Source: an uncultured Bacilli bacterium (GTDB lineage: Bacteria > Bacillota_I > Bacilli_A > RF39 > UBA660). Taken from it: a stretch of DNA of 42,082 bases. The DNA lies in the NCBI GenBank assembly GCA_944363885.1, contig CALVVO010000005.1, positions 1 to 42,082 on the forward strand, in the 5' to 3' direction. Positions 25,924-35,196 of the stretch are shown here, piece by piece. Position numbers and translations under genes: made by a program. Each line of letters begins with the position of its first letter. The first letter of the stretch is position 1. The notes beneath the pieces are model-generated. The model worked only from the letters and a program-made list of their open reading frames with translations, ran no database searches and was not told the DNA's origin.

Positions 25924-25961
25924 TTATATAGATATAAAATAAGAAAGGATGGAATATTTTT

Positions 25962-26414
25962 ATGATGAAAAATAACAAGAAAGGTTTTACGTTGGTTGAG
26001 TTAATTGCTGTTATCGCTATATTGTCAATTTTGCTTATCATGGCTTTGCCACAATTATTGGATTCATACAATGATACAAAAGAAAGAGCATTTATAGCTC
26101 AGGTTCAAGCTATTTATAAAGCTGCTGAGAAAAAATATATTTCTGATCAGTTTACACCTGACTCTATAAGTAATAATGCAACTTATTGTCATGATAATGC
26201 TGAAGAGCAAAATGATTTAGATCTTTCAAGCGATGATGTTTTATATAAGATACAATTTACTAATGGTAAGATTACTAGTATTATAGTATCAGATGGAACT
26301 TATCTCTATACTAGTCCTTCTATTGGTGATGGTGATTATTTTAAGGTTGCTGATATTGTATTTAATGATACTGATGTAACTGATGCTACTGATTCTTCAA
26401 TAACTTGTAATTAG
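25962..26414 (+). CDS. Type IV prepilin-like protein (ComGC/PilA-like)
   Basis: The 150-residue protein has a textbook class III signal: a basic leader MMKNNKK, then G-F-T-L-V-E-L at residues 8-14 with the Glu at position 5 after the cleaved Gly, and a hydrophobic helix (IAVIAILSILLIMALPQLL). Prepilin peptidase would cut after Gly8. The rest is a small soluble head with two cysteines (YCHDN and the final TCN) that could form a disulfide. The gene is monocistronic, with a strong promoter and AAAGGATGG upstream. It could be the major pilin of a motility/competence pilus; no PilC or prepilin peptidase gene is in the window. Confidence 0.85.
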   Translation: MMKNNKKGFTLVELIAVIAILSILLIMALPQLLDSYNDTKERAFIAQVQAIYKAAEKKYISDQFTPDSISNNATYCHDNAEEQNDLDLSSDDVLYKIQFTNGKITSIIVSDGTYLYTSPSIGDGDYFKVADIVFNDTDVTDATDSSITCN

Positions 26415-26492
26415 TTTGTATGATTTGTTATAAGAAACATTTTATTTTAGTGTAAAAGAGATTTTTTAATGATATATTTTTCATAGTAATTT

Positions 26493-26513
26493 AGACTTTA
26501 ATAGTCTTTTTTA
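26493..26513 (+). terminator. Intrinsic terminator after the first prepilin gene
   Basis: AGACT (26493-26497) and AGTCT (26503-26507) pair around TTAAT, followed by a T run. Confidence 0.6.
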
Positions 26514-26534
26514 TTTGGTTTTTTATTGTATAAT

Positions 26535-26577
26535 AAAAATCTTTTCAAATAGTTTTACTATGAAAAGATTTTTATAA
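26535..26577. terminator. Bidirectional terminator between prepilin and pilus ATPase genes
   Basis: AAAAATCTTTTCA (26535-26547) pairs perfectly with TGAAAAGATTTTT (26561-26573) across a 13-nt loop; A-rich on one side and T-rich on the other, so it can stop transcription from both directions. Confidence 0.85.
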
Positions 26578-26624
26578 TTTTTTATTAATCAAATAATAAA
26601 AATTTGTTTAATTATTTATCAGTT

Positions 26625-27953
26625 TTAGAAATCTATTGTTTCTAATTGTTGTTCTGTACTATTGTCTACTTTTGTATTTTGTGCTTTTTGTGCTTGATGC
26701 TGCATATTAGCAATATTTAAGCTTTGTTTTAAATTATCATCTTCATAATTAGTTAAATCATTTTCTAAATCTATTATTTTTAAAATTTCTTCAAAAGTTG
26801 TTTCACCTTCGATAACTTTATTAAGCCCATCTTGTAAAAGAGTTATAACTTCTCCAGTATATACAAGCTCCCTTAATGTTTTTTTAGGAGCGTTATTAGT
26901 AATGGCATCTCTTATTTGATCATTAATGATTAAAACTTCCAAAATAGCAAGACGACCTTTATAACCATGTGAACATCTAGGGCATCCTTCTTTATTTGCT
27001 TCATACATTTCATTAACTTCTTTATCTAAAACTGTCCTAAAAACATTTTTTTCATATTCAGTAGTTGGTCTTTTGCGTCTGCACTCTGTACAAACTTGTC
27101 TAGCAAGTCTTTGAGAAATAATGCCAGCTAAACTACTACCGAGTAGATATCTCTCAACATCCATATCTGTTAAACGCTCAATAGTATTAAGTGAGTTATT
27201 AGTGTGAAGTGTAGACAATACCAAATGCCCAGTAATACTGGCTCTTACTGCAATACGAGCAGTTTCATCATCACGAATTTCACCAATCATAATTATATTA
27301 GGATCTTGCCTTAAAATACTTCTTAAAACAGTAGCAAAAGTTAAACCTATTTCTTGGTTTACTTGAACCTGACTAATTCCGGCAATATCCATTTCAATAG
27401 GATCTTCTACAGTTATTATGTTTACATCTTCAGTATTAAGTTTTTGTAAAATAGAATATACAGTTGTACTTTTACCTGTACCAGTAGCTCCAGTAACGAG
27501 AATTATTCCATTTGGCACTTTAATAAGCTTTCCAATTTTTTCCAAACTTTCTTTACTAAACCCTAAATTCTCAAGACCTTCTAAACTTTTTGAGTAGTCG
27601 AGAATACGAATAACTATTTTTTCAGCATTATTAGTAGGTAAGCTAGATACACGAAGGTCAAGGAGTCTATCACCAATTTTACTTTTAATGGCACCATCTT
27701 GAGGAAGTCTAGTTTCCATTATATTCATTCCTGCAATCATTTTAATACGACTAATCATATTTCTCTTATATTTTCCAGGAATAATTCCATAATCACTTAA
27801 AACACCATCAATCCTTAACCTTAATTTCAAGTCATCTTTTGAAGGGTCAAAATGAATATCACTAGCGCCTTTATTAACAGCATCTATAATAATTTCGTTA
27901 GCGATTTCAACTATAGGCATTTTTTCAAAGTCAAATTCCTTCACGTATAGCAC
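26625..27953 (-). CDS. pilB: Type IV pilus assembly/type II secretion ATPase (PilB/GspE family)
   Basis: The 442-residue hexameric ATPase powers pilus extension or pseudopilus assembly. Seen: ASDIHFDP (about residues 30-37) and LRLRIDGVL in the N2 domain, Walker A GATGTGKST (about 154-162), the Asp box TVEDPIE, Walker B IIMIGEIRDDETA, the His box HLVLSTLHTN, and the zinc motif C-x2-C...C-x2-C (CTECRRKRP and CPRCSHG). It lacks the long N1 domain of PilB, like ComGA. The C-terminal 50 residues are a polar Gln/Asn-rich tail. The start is GTG 27953; a GTG three codons later has a better-placed GGTG, so the exact start is uncertain. PilB versus ComGA/GspE cannot be settled here. Confidence 0.9.
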   Translation of the reverse strand: MLYVKEFDFEKMPIVEIANEIIIDAVNKGASDIHFDPSKDDLKLRLRIDGVLSDYGIIPGKYKRNMISRIKMIAGMNIMETRLPQDGAIKSKIGDRLLDLRVSSLPTNNAEKIVIRILDYSKSLEGLENLGFSKESLEKIGKLIKVPNGIILVTGATGTGKSTTVYSILQKLNTEDVNIITVEDPIEMDIAGISQVQVNQEIGLTFATVLRSILRQDPNIIMIGEIRDDETARIAVRASITGHLVLSTLHTNNSLNTIERLTDMDVERYLLGSSLAGIISQRLARQVCTECRRKRPTTEYEKNVFRTVLDKEVNEMYEANKEGCPRCSHGYKGRLAILEVLIINDQIRDAITNNAPKKTLRELVYTGEVITLLQDGLNKVIEGETTFEEILKIIDLENDLTNYEDDNLKQSLNIANMQHQAQKAQNTKVDNSTEQQLETIDF

Positions 27954-27974
27954 CCACTTTCTATTCTATAAACA

Positions 27975-28004
27975 ATTATAACATTAAAAATATAAAACTT
28001 ACAA
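27975..28004 (-). promoter_or_regulatory. Promoter of the pilus ATPase gene
   Basis: On the minus strand, TTGTAA (28004-27999), 18-bp spacer and TATAAT (27980-27975) preceded by TGT (extended -10). Confidence 0.65.
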
Positions 28005-28032
28005 TAGAAATAATGTTTTTTTTTAATTACTA

Positions 28033-28041
28033 TGTTATAAT
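28033..28041 (+). promoter_or_regulatory. Extended -10 promoter of the second prepilin gene
   Basis: TGTTATAAT (28033-28041), the same extended -10 as the divergent ATPase promoter 55 bp away; no good -35 is seen. Confidence 0.6.
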
Positions 28042-28062
28042 TTTTTTATGAGTTGGTGAGTT

Positions 28063-28425
28063 ATGAATAAAAAAGGATTTACAATTGTAGAAGTTGTTGC
28101 TAGTATTGCAATAATACTATTTATAACAGCGTTAGTAGTATATAACGTTGCAGGAATGAGTGATAAAAGTAAAACTGAAATTTACAAAGATAAAATTAAT
28201 CTAGCACTTATAAAGGCAAAAGAATATGGAAATGATAATTTAGATAGTTTAACAACTAGTTGTAAAGGCATTACAATAGGTGACTTAATTAATATGAATT
28301 ACTTAGCAGAAGAAGAAAACGGGAAAATATATGACCCGAGAACAAATGAAAGTATGAACGACATATGGATATGTGTTATATATGAGGACAATGAAGTAAA
28401 AACATATTTAAGAGATGAGGTTTAG
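28063..28425 (+). CDS. Type IV prepilin-like protein (minor pilin)
   Basis: The 120-residue protein has a very short leader MNKK, then G-F-T-I-V-E-V (residues 5-11, with Glu at position 5 after the cleavage Gly) and a hydrophobic helix to about residue 30 (VASIAIILFITALVVYNVAG). The soluble part is small and has two cysteines (TSCKGI and WICVIY). It is divergent from the pilus ATPase gene and shares the same intergenic control region. GGTGAG lies 5-6 nt before the ATG. proS starts 2 nt after the stop, so it is probably cotranscribed with a housekeeping tRNA synthetase. Confidence 0.8.
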   Translation: MNKKGFTIVEVVASIAIILFITALVVYNVAGMSDKSKTEIYKDKINLALIKAKEYGNDNLDSLTTSCKGITIGDLINMNYLAEEENGKIYDPRTNESMNDIWICVIYEDNEVKTYLRDEV

Positions 28426-28427
28426 AA

Positions 28428-29852
28428 ATGAAAAACGAAAAAATAACTAGTAGAGATATTGACTTTGCAAAATGGTATACAGATGTTGTTAATGCAGCAA
28501 AATTAGCAAGTTACACAAGCGTTAAAGGTTGCATTGCAATATTACCAAATGGGTATGCCATTTGGGAAAAAATGCAAAATGAACTTGATAAAAAATTCAA
28601 AGAATTAGGGCATGTAAATGTGCAAATGCCTTTATTAATACCTGAAGGACTACTTAATAAAGAAAAAGAATTAGTTGAAGGTTTCGCACCAGAAGTTGCT
28701 TGGGTAACTATGGGTGGTAGTAAAGAACTTGAAGAAAGACTATGTATAAGACCAACTAGTGAAACTGTATTTTGCGATTTTTACAAAAATTTCATAAAAT
28801 CATACAAAGATTTACCGCTTTTATATAACCAATGGTGTAATGTACTTAGATGGGAAAAAGAAACAAGACCATTTTTAAGAAGTAGAGAGTTTTTATGGCA
28901 AGAAGGGCACACAATTCATAGTACAAAAGAAGAAGCTGAGAATGAAACTAAAAGAATGATAGAAGTCTATAAATGGTTTCATCATGAAATACTTGCAATC
29001 CCTAGTATAATTGGTTTAAAAACTGAAAAAGAAAAATTTGCAGGTGCTGAATATACATACACTAACGAAGCATTAATGTTCAATGGAGTGAGTTTACAAT
29101 GTGGAACTTCGCATTATTTTGGTCAAAAATTTTCTAAAAGTTACGATATAAAGTTTACCAATAAAAATAATAAAGAAGAATTTGCATATCAAACATCATG
29201 GGGAACAACTACTAGAATGATAGGGGCAGTTATAATGGTGCATGGAGACGATAAAGGGTTAGTTTTACCACCAAAAATAGCTCCTAAACAAGTGGTTATA
29301 ATACCAATAGGTACAGATGAAAGAATAATTGAGCTTAGTAAAAAAATAAATGATGAACTTAATGATAATAACATAACATCTTACATAGATTTAAGTGAGA
29401 AAACTCCAGGATATAAATTTGCTGAAGCAGAGGTGAATGGGATACCAATTAGAATTGAAATAGGAAGTAGAGATTTAGAAAAGAACAGTTTATCTTTTGT
29501 TAGAAGAGATACAAGTGAAAAAATAATGATTAATATTAATTCAAATTTAGTAGAATGCACTAAAGAATTATTGCAGAAAATACAAAAAGATATGTATAAA
29601 CGAGCATTAAAAAGAAGAGAAGAACTAACTTTTGAAGCTAAAAATATAGATGAAGTTAAAAATATAATGAGTAGCAAATCAGGTTTTATAAAAGCTTGTT
29701 GGTGTGGAAATGAAGATTGTGAATTAAAAATGAAAGAAATAAAAGGATTAAAATCTAGGTGCATACTAGAAAATGAAAAATTAATATCTGATAAATGTGT
29801 GGTTTGTGGAAAGCCAGCAAAAAAACTTGTCGTTTGGGGGATACAATATTAA
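28428..29852 (+). CDS. proS: Prolyl-tRNA synthetase, short (type 3, archaeal/eukaryote-like) form
   Basis: The 474-residue enzyme charges tRNA-Pro. It lacks the INS editing domain of the ~570-residue bacterial type and has the eukaryote/archaeal-like layout: motif 1 near LPNGYAIWEKMQ, motif 2 RWEKETRPFLRSREFLWQEGHTIH (split; about residues 142-166), motif 3 with GTTTRMIGAVIMVHGDDKGLVLPP (about 258-282), then anticodon domain and a zinc-binding end (CWCGNEDC near 424-431 and CVVCG near 457-461) ending in the conserved W-G-I-Q-Y. The start is 2 nt after the minor pilin stop. Pro-AMP or Ala-Pro editing must come from a separate protein, if at all. Confidence 0.95.
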   Translation: MKNEKITSRDIDFAKWYTDVVNAAKLASYTSVKGCIAILPNGYAIWEKMQNELDKKFKELGHVNVQMPLLIPEGLLNKEKELVEGFAPEVAWVTMGGSKELEERLCIRPTSETVFCDFYKNFIKSYKDLPLLYNQWCNVLRWEKETRPFLRSREFLWQEGHTIHSTKEEAENETKRMIEVYKWFHHEILAIPSIIGLKTEKEKFAGAEYTYTNEALMFNGVSLQCGTSHYFGQKFSKSYDIKFTNKNNKEEFAYQTSWGTTTRMIGAVIMVHGDDKGLVLPPKIAPKQVVIIPIGTDERIIELSKKINDELNDNNITSYIDLSEKTPGYKFAEAEVNGIPIRIEIGSRDLEKNSLSFVRRDTSEKIMININSNLVECTKELLQKIQKDMYKRALKRREELTFEAKNIDEVKNIMSSKSGFIKACWCGNEDCELKMKEIKGLKSRCILENEKLISDKCVVCGKPAKKLVVWGIQY

Positions 29853-29914
29853 TAAATTTTATAAAAAATTTTAATTAAATTTAAAAAGAACTAATTTGGA
29901 GAAATGTTTAAAAG

Positions 29915-29942
29915 AGTAAATTTTTTAAGATTTACTTTTTTA
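29915..29942 (+). terminator. Intrinsic terminator after proS
   Basis: AGTAAAT (29915-29921) and ATTTACT (29930-29936) pair around an 8-nt loop, then a T run. The rest of the 167-base gap to murC shows nothing else certain. Confidence 0.7.
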
Positions 29943-30019
29943 TTGTTATAAATGACTAATTAGCCGTTCATATAATAATTAAAGTTTTGATACATATAGT
30001 TATTATAAAGGAGTGAATA

Positions 30020-31330
30020 ATGTATCATTTTATTGGAATTAAAGGCTCTGGAATGAGTTCATTGGCTCAGTTAATGGATTCTCTTGGATTAGAAGTACAA
30101 GGAAGTGATGTTAGTGGACACTTTTTTACAGAGGAAGGCTTAATCAAACGAGGAATAAAAATACTTGAATTTAGCAAAGACAATATAAAAGAAGGACTAA
30201 CTATAGTTCAAGGAAATGCATTTAACGAAGAAAATAGTGAAGAAGTTAAAAAAGCAAAAGAATTAAATTTAAAAATATTATCATACCAAGAAGCTGTTGG
30301 AGAAATAAGCAGAATGTTTAGAACAATTTGTATTGCAGGATGTCACGGAAAAACAACAACAACAGCAATGATAAGTCATGTATTAAATGACATAGTAGGT
30401 TGTAACTATTTGATTGGAGATGGAACAGGGTATGCCAGTAAAAATAACAAATATTTTGCGTTAGAAAGTTGTGAATATAAAAGACACTTTTTGTCTTATG
30501 GACCGGTTTATAGCATAATCACCAACATAGAACTAGATCATGTAGATTATTATAAAGATATAGATGATGTGATAGACGCATATCAAAGTTTCATAAACAA
30601 TACACATAAATGCGCGATAGTTAATGGTGATGATGAAAACACAAGAAAACTAAAATTTAATAAAAAAATTATATACTATGGTTTAAAAGAAAATAACAAC
30701 GTAATTGCCACAAACATAGAATATAACAAAAATGGTACTGAATTTGATGTATACATAGATAGTAAATTTATTGATAGATTTAAACTGAAATTATTTGGAG
30801 AACACATGCTTATAAATAGTTTAGCAGTAATAACACTTTGTTATTTAGAAAACATTAATTTAACAAAAGTAAAAGAAAGTTTACAAACATTTAAAGGAGC
30901 AAAAAGAAGATTTACAGAAACCATAGTTAAAGATAACGTAATAGTTGATGACTACGCGCATCATCCAACAGAAGTTTTAGCAACAATCAATTCAGCAAGA
31001 CAAAAGTACCCAAATAAAAAAATAATTGCAGTCTTTGAACCGCACACATTTTCAAGAACAATAAGATTTCATAATGAATTAATTGAAGTATTAAAAAAAT
31101 GCAATAAAGTATTTATAATGGACATATATGGTGCTAGAGAAAAACAAGAAAATTATCCAGGAATAACATATCACATAATTGCTGATAAAATTAAAAATTC
31201 AGAAAATATTAATAGAAATGAAGCATACAAATTAAAAGATTACAAAAATTCAGTAATACTATTTATGTCTCCAAACGACTTGAGTACTTTAGAAAACGAA
31301 TACAAAAAAATCAAAGAAGAAGAACTATAA
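30020..31330 (+). CDS. murC: UDP-N-acetylmuramate--L-alanine ligase
   Basis: The 436-residue cytoplasmic ligase adds the first amino acid to UDP-MurNAc. It begins MYHFIGIKGSGMSSLAQLM (nucleotide-binding Gly-rich loop), followed by QGSDVSGHF, the P-loop AGCHGKTTTTAMI (about residues 109-121), ALESCEYKRHFL (about 157-168), TNIELDHVDYY and, in the C-terminal domain, DDYAHHPTEV and FEPHTFSRT. Length matches the family. GGAGTG precedes the ATG. It is separate from the dcw cluster at 11.7-15.5 kb, as in Bacillus, where murC is also elsewhere. A terminator follows and recD2 has its own promoter. Confidence 0.95.
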   Translation: MYHFIGIKGSGMSSLAQLMDSLGLEVQGSDVSGHFFTEEGLIKRGIKILEFSKDNIKEGLTIVQGNAFNEENSEEVKKAKELNLKILSYQEAVGEISRMFRTICIAGCHGKTTTTAMISHVLNDIVGCNYLIGDGTGYASKNNKYFALESCEYKRHFLSYGPVYSIITNIELDHVDYYKDIDDVIDAYQSFINNTHKCAIVNGDDENTRKLKFNKKIIYYGLKENNNVIATNIEYNKNGTEFDVYIDSKFIDRFKLKLFGEHMLINSLAVITLCYLENINLTKVKESLQTFKGAKRRFTETIVKDNVIVDDYAHHPTEVLATINSARQKYPNKKIIAVFEPHTFSRTIRFHNELIEVLKKCNKVFIMDIYGAREKQENYPGITYHIIADKIKNSENINRNEAYKLKDYKNSVILFMSPNDLSTLENEYKKIKEEEL

Positions 31331-31344
31331 CTAATAGTTTTTTT
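31323..31344 (+). terminator. Intrinsic terminator after murC
   Basis: AACTAT (31323-31328) and ATAGTT (31334-31339) pair around AACTA; seven T follow. The murC stop is in the loop region. Confidence 0.75.
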
Positions 31345-31346
31345 CT

Positions 31347-31374
31347 TTGTATTTAAAAATAATAGTGATAAAAT
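31347..31374 (+). promoter_or_regulatory. Promoter of recD2 (leaderless configuration)
   Basis: TTGTAT (31347-31352), 16-bp spacer and TAAAAT (31369-31374) with TG at 31366-31367. Start of transcription would fall at about 31381, one base before the recD2 ATG; no Shine-Dalgarno is present. Confidence 0.6.
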
Positions 31375-31381
31375 AATAACT

Positions 31382-32435
31382 ATGAAATACATAAAAGGAA
31401 ACGTAAGAAAAATTTTATATGAAAACGACAACGGTTATAGAGTAGGATTATTCAAAGTAAAAGAAACAAACGATGAAAACTTAACAGAATATCTAAACAA
31501 AACAATAACATTTAATGGGGTCTTTTTACCACTTAGTAACGACATAATTTATACATTTTATGGAAGACTAATAAACCACTCAAGATACGGGCTACAGTAC
31601 CAAGTAGAAAACTATGAAATAAATGAAATTGATGACAACGAAGGAATAATAATGTACTTGTCCAGTGGATTATTCAAAGGAATCGGGCCAAAAATTGCAA
31701 AAGGTATAGTAGACATTTTTGGAATGGACACAATTGAAGCAATAAAGAGAAAAGATAGAAAAATTTTAACAGTATCAGGTATGACTTTAAAAAAATTTGA
31801 TAATTTAGTAGTTGCAATAAGCAAAAGTTCAAAAGACGAAGAAAACATATTAGAACTAACAAAAATAGGGTTAACTACAAAGGAAAGTTTTTTATTACTA
31901 AAAAAATACAGTGATAATATAAAAAAAATATTAGAAGAAAATATATATTTATTACAGGACGACATAGATTTCAAAAAACTAGACAACATATTTTTAAAAA
32001 CTGAAAGCGAATTTGACAAAAGAAGAGTAAAAGCACTAATAAAACATTTAATAAAAATAATTTGCTATGAATCAGGCGATACAATAGTAAATAAAGAAGA
32101 CTTATACGTTAACATAAATGGATTTTTTAATGAACCATTAGACGTAAATAACTACAATTTATACTTACAAGAATTAGAAAAAGAGAACGAAATAATAACA
32201 ATAAACGACAATGTTGCATTATACTACTTTTATGAAACAGAAAACATAATAGCAAATAAAATAAGAAGTTTATCAAGTACAAAATCACATATATCAGATA
32301 AAACAATTAATGGATATATAGAAAACTACGAAGAAATAAATAGCATAAAACTAAATGATGATCAAAAAGAAGCCATAAAAGGAAGTTTAAAAAATAACTT
32401 TTACATAATTACTGGTGGACCAGGAACAGGAAAAA
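31382..32435 (+). CDS. recD2: RecD2 helicase, exon 1 (N-terminal half)
   Basis: This part encodes residues 1-351 and one base of codon 352 of a SF1B 5'-3' DNA helicase used in repair and fork maintenance. It has the RecD2-specific N-terminal OB-like and helix-hairpin-helix regions (SSGLFKGIGPKIAKGIVDIFG, around 97-117) and ends inside the Walker A motif, GGPGTGK (345-351). The reading frame then runs into the group II intron and stops at 32459-32461, so unspliced mRNA gives an inactive truncated protein. Joining base 32435 to 35280 gives A+CT = Thr, restoring GGPGTGKTTIIKAVV as in B. subtilis YrrC (GKTTVIKG). The spliced protein would be 718 residues. Confidence 0.93.
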
Positions 32436-32847
32436 GTGCGACAAGTTTAGTAGTCAAATAAACAAAGCTACTACATTATCTAAGATAATGAACTGATAGT
32501 CTGAGATGAGAATTGATAGGGTAACGCCTTGAAGCTCACTGCTAATACTTCGACATGCAGGAGTTGGTAACAAACCTGTGTGAAGCTCGAGGAAGTCGGC
32601 TGAAGAACACCCTAGAACAGAAAATTATTAAGTAATGTTGGTACAAAAGTGTCTAGAGACCGCCCGCAGGAAAGATAATAGAGTATGTTCAAGGAAAAAT
32701 GAGTCAATAACTCATGTGTTTGATAGGTCGGGCATCTATAAAATAACTATGGTTAGAATGTATTCAAAATACTGACGAACCTCCGAATGTAAGTCTCGTA
32801 AAAGTGGAAAGAGTCGAAAGGGCTCGGGATAGTTATATGCCAGAGGG

Positions 32848-32871
32848 CAGACTGAATTTTTTCTAAGTCTG
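32848..32871 (+). other. EBS1 hairpin of the group II intron (domain I)
   Basis: CAGACT (32848-32853) and AGTCTG (32866-32871) form the stem; the loop holds TTTTTC (32858-32863), complementary to the last six bases of exon 1. A possible EBS2, CCTGT at 32575-32579, matches ACAGG at 32426-32430, but it overlaps IBS1 by one base and is less certain. Confidence 0.7.
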
Positions 32872-33220
32872 ACCTTAATCGTTACAGGCGATTGCGGTAT
32901 ATCGGGATAGAGGAGTGAACCTAAGGTTATATGGTAAAAGATAAGGCTATCGGAACTTGGAATTATCCAACCTTAAGCTTTAAGGTTTAAGGTAGCAGAA
33001 GCGAAAACATTTAATAATGTATAAGTTATGCGTAATGGATAATAAGCGGTGGTATTACTTACGATGTTTCTTGTAATGAGAAACGGAGGGATGACCACTA
33101 GTCATAATATAAGATTAACATAAACTTACATCAAAATTTTATATAACAAATTGCGAGTAAGAATAATAAACTTCGTAAGTTGGGAAGTTAACTCTTCGCA
33201 GAAATCGAGGTGAATACGTT

Positions 33221-35161
33221 ATGAAAGATAAAAACTTTACACGAAAAGAAAAATCTGCATATTATTCACAATGTATGCAGATGTACCAAGGTTTATATGA
33301 GTTAACAAAAGAACAAATTAAAGATAAAGGTTATGCTTCGCATAAAAGCTTAATGTATAAAATAGCTTCTACAAAGAATATAGTGAATGCAATAAGAAGT
33401 ATTTCAAAAAACACAGGCGGAGGAACCGCTGGTGTGGATGGAACTACCATTAGGGATGTTAAGAAATATAATAACTCAGAAATGGTAAGAAGAATACAAA
33501 ATAAACTTCTAGGTAACAACTATCAACCTAAAAGAATTAAAAGAGTATATATTCCTAAAAATAATGGGGATTTAAGACCTCTTGGAATTCCAACAATAGA
33601 AGATAGAATTATACAGCAAGCAATAAAGCAAGTACTTGAACCAATAGCAGAAGCTCAATTTTCAAGAGTAAGCTCAGGATTTAGACCAGGAAGGTCTGCT
33701 CATAATGCAATGGCACAAGTAGACAATATGATACAAATGTCTAAAATGAGTTGGTGTGTCAAATGTGACATAAAAGGATTCTTTGACAATGTTGACCATA
33801 ATAGATTAATTAAAGCATTATGGAGTTTTGGTATAAGAGACAAAAAAGTTCTTAGTATTATCAAAACAATATTAAAAACAGAAATAGTAGATATGGATGG
33901 CACAGTAACAAAACCTGAAAAAGGAACGCCACAAGGCGGAGTTATTAGCCCGCTACTAGCAAATATTTACTTAGATGCTTTAGACAAATGGGTAGAATCT
34001 CAATGGACACATTTTAAAACAAGGTACACATATTACTCAGATATAAGAGATAAGAGCTATCAAAGACCAAATCAAAATAAGAAATATAGAGCACTTCGAA
34101 GTAACTCAAAAATGAAAGAAATGTATATTATTCGATATGCAGATGATTTTTTGATTTTTACAAACAGTAAAGAAAATGCAGAGAAAATAAAACATGCTAC
34201 TATATTATGGTTAAAACAAAATTTAAAACTTGAGTGCAGTCTTGAAAAAACAAAGCTCATAGACCTTAAAAATGAATTTGCAGAATTTCTGGGATTCAAA
34301 TTTAAAATATCCAATAGAGTAAAAGTAACATCTAAAGGAAGTAAAAAAAATATTATAGATTCACATATTGCAGATAAGTCGCTTAAAAATATAAAAGAAA
34401 AGTTGAACAAACAAATCGATTATATAGCTACTGCAAATGATAATATAACATTTCATAAAGCCATACAAATTTACAATAGCATGGTAATGGGCATTCATAA
34501 TTATTTTTGTGTTGCTCATGGAGTTAATAATGATTTAAGCCGAATTGGCTGGGATATTCAAAGGAAACTCTATAACAGAGTTCTCAAAGATTATCCAGAC
34601 AGAAACTCTACACCAGAAAATTATCTTCCGTGTTACCAGACAATAGTAAATAAATATGGTACTTCCAAAGAGCTAAAATGGTGCAAAGGAATTCCGATAA
34701 TTCCAATCAGGTATGTACAATTTAAAGCCCCAATAAGCTTTAATGAAGGTTATAATCTATATGATATAGAAAATAATCTAAATACAATAAACCTTGAAGA
34801 TATGGCAAAAATAATTGCATATTTTTCAAGTGATGTGCATAATGAACGAGACACAATGGAATTATACGAAAACAAAATCAGTAGATTAGTTAGCCAAAAA
34901 GCTCTCTGTTATATTACGAAAACACCGTTGATATATGGAGAAATAGATACACATCATATACTTCCTGTACATCTTGGTGGAACTGATAAATATGAAAATA
35001 TTATCATAATACAAGAAAGAGTTCATGAATTAATACATAATTCAGAATCACTACAAGAAGCATTAGAGAAGCTCAAATCGGAATATTCAACGGGAAAAAG
35101 AATCGAAAAGAAGTTTACTGAAATCTATATTAAAGCGAATCCTGAGAAATCTAAAATTTAA
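33221..35161 (+). CDS. ltrA: Group II intron-encoded reverse transcriptase/maturase with HNH endonuclease domain
   Basis: The 646-residue protein helps splice the intron and copies it into new DNA sites. Order of domains: RT fingers/palm (about residues 60-350) with GVDGTTI, LGIPTIEDRIIQQAI, SSGFRPGRSAHNA, KGTPQGGVISPLLANIYL and the catalytic Y-A-D-D at 306-309 (RYADDFLIF); maturase X domain (about 370-470); DNA-binding region; and a C-terminal HNH-like nuclease with THHILPVHLGGTDKYEN near 577-593 and HELIHN. The Cys pair before the HNH is only half present (CYITKTPL). GAGGTG lies 8 nt before the ATG. The gene is entirely within domain IV of the intron. Confidence 0.95.
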   Translation: MKDKNFTRKEKSAYYSQCMQMYQGLYELTKEQIKDKGYASHKSLMYKIASTKNIVNAIRSISKNTGGGTAGVDGTTIRDVKKYNNSEMVRRIQNKLLGNNYQPKRIKRVYIPKNNGDLRPLGIPTIEDRIIQQAIKQVLEPIAEAQFSRVSSGFRPGRSAHNAMAQVDNMIQMSKMSWCVKCDIKGFFDNVDHNRLIKALWSFGIRDKKVLSIIKTILKTEIVDMDGTVTKPEKGTPQGGVISPLLANIYLDALDKWVESQWTHFKTRYTYYSDIRDKSYQRPNQNKKYRALRSNSKMKEMYIIRYADDFLIFTNSKENAEKIKHATILWLKQNLKLECSLEKTKLIDLKNEFAEFLGFKFKISNRVKVTSKGSKKNIIDSHIADKSLKNIKEKLNKQIDYIATANDNITFHKAIQIYNSMVMGIHNYFCVAHGVNNDLSRIGWDIQRKLYNRVLKDYPDRNSTPENYLPCYQTIVNKYGTSKELKWCKGIPIIPIRYVQFKAPISFNEGYNLYDIENNLNTINLEDMAKIIAYFSSDVHNERDTMELYENKISRLVSQKALCYITKTPLIYGEIDTHHILPVHLGGTDKYENIIIIQERVHELIHNSESLQEALEKLKSEYSTGKRIEKKFTEIYIKANPEKSKI

Positions 35162-35196
35162 ACAGTAAGTGAAAAGTTAACTTATATTATGATGGC

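Noticed and set aside
29900-29950. A 15-codon peptide (ATG after GGAG) upstream of murC
   Set aside because: It coincides with the proS terminator hairpin, which explains the sequence better.
33221-35161. Reverse transcriptase as part of a diversity-generating retroelement, retron or defence RT
   Set aside because: The flanking RNA has group II domain V, domain VI, 5' GTGCG and EBS1, and the protein has maturase and HNH domains; no template/variable repeat pair or msr/msd is seen.
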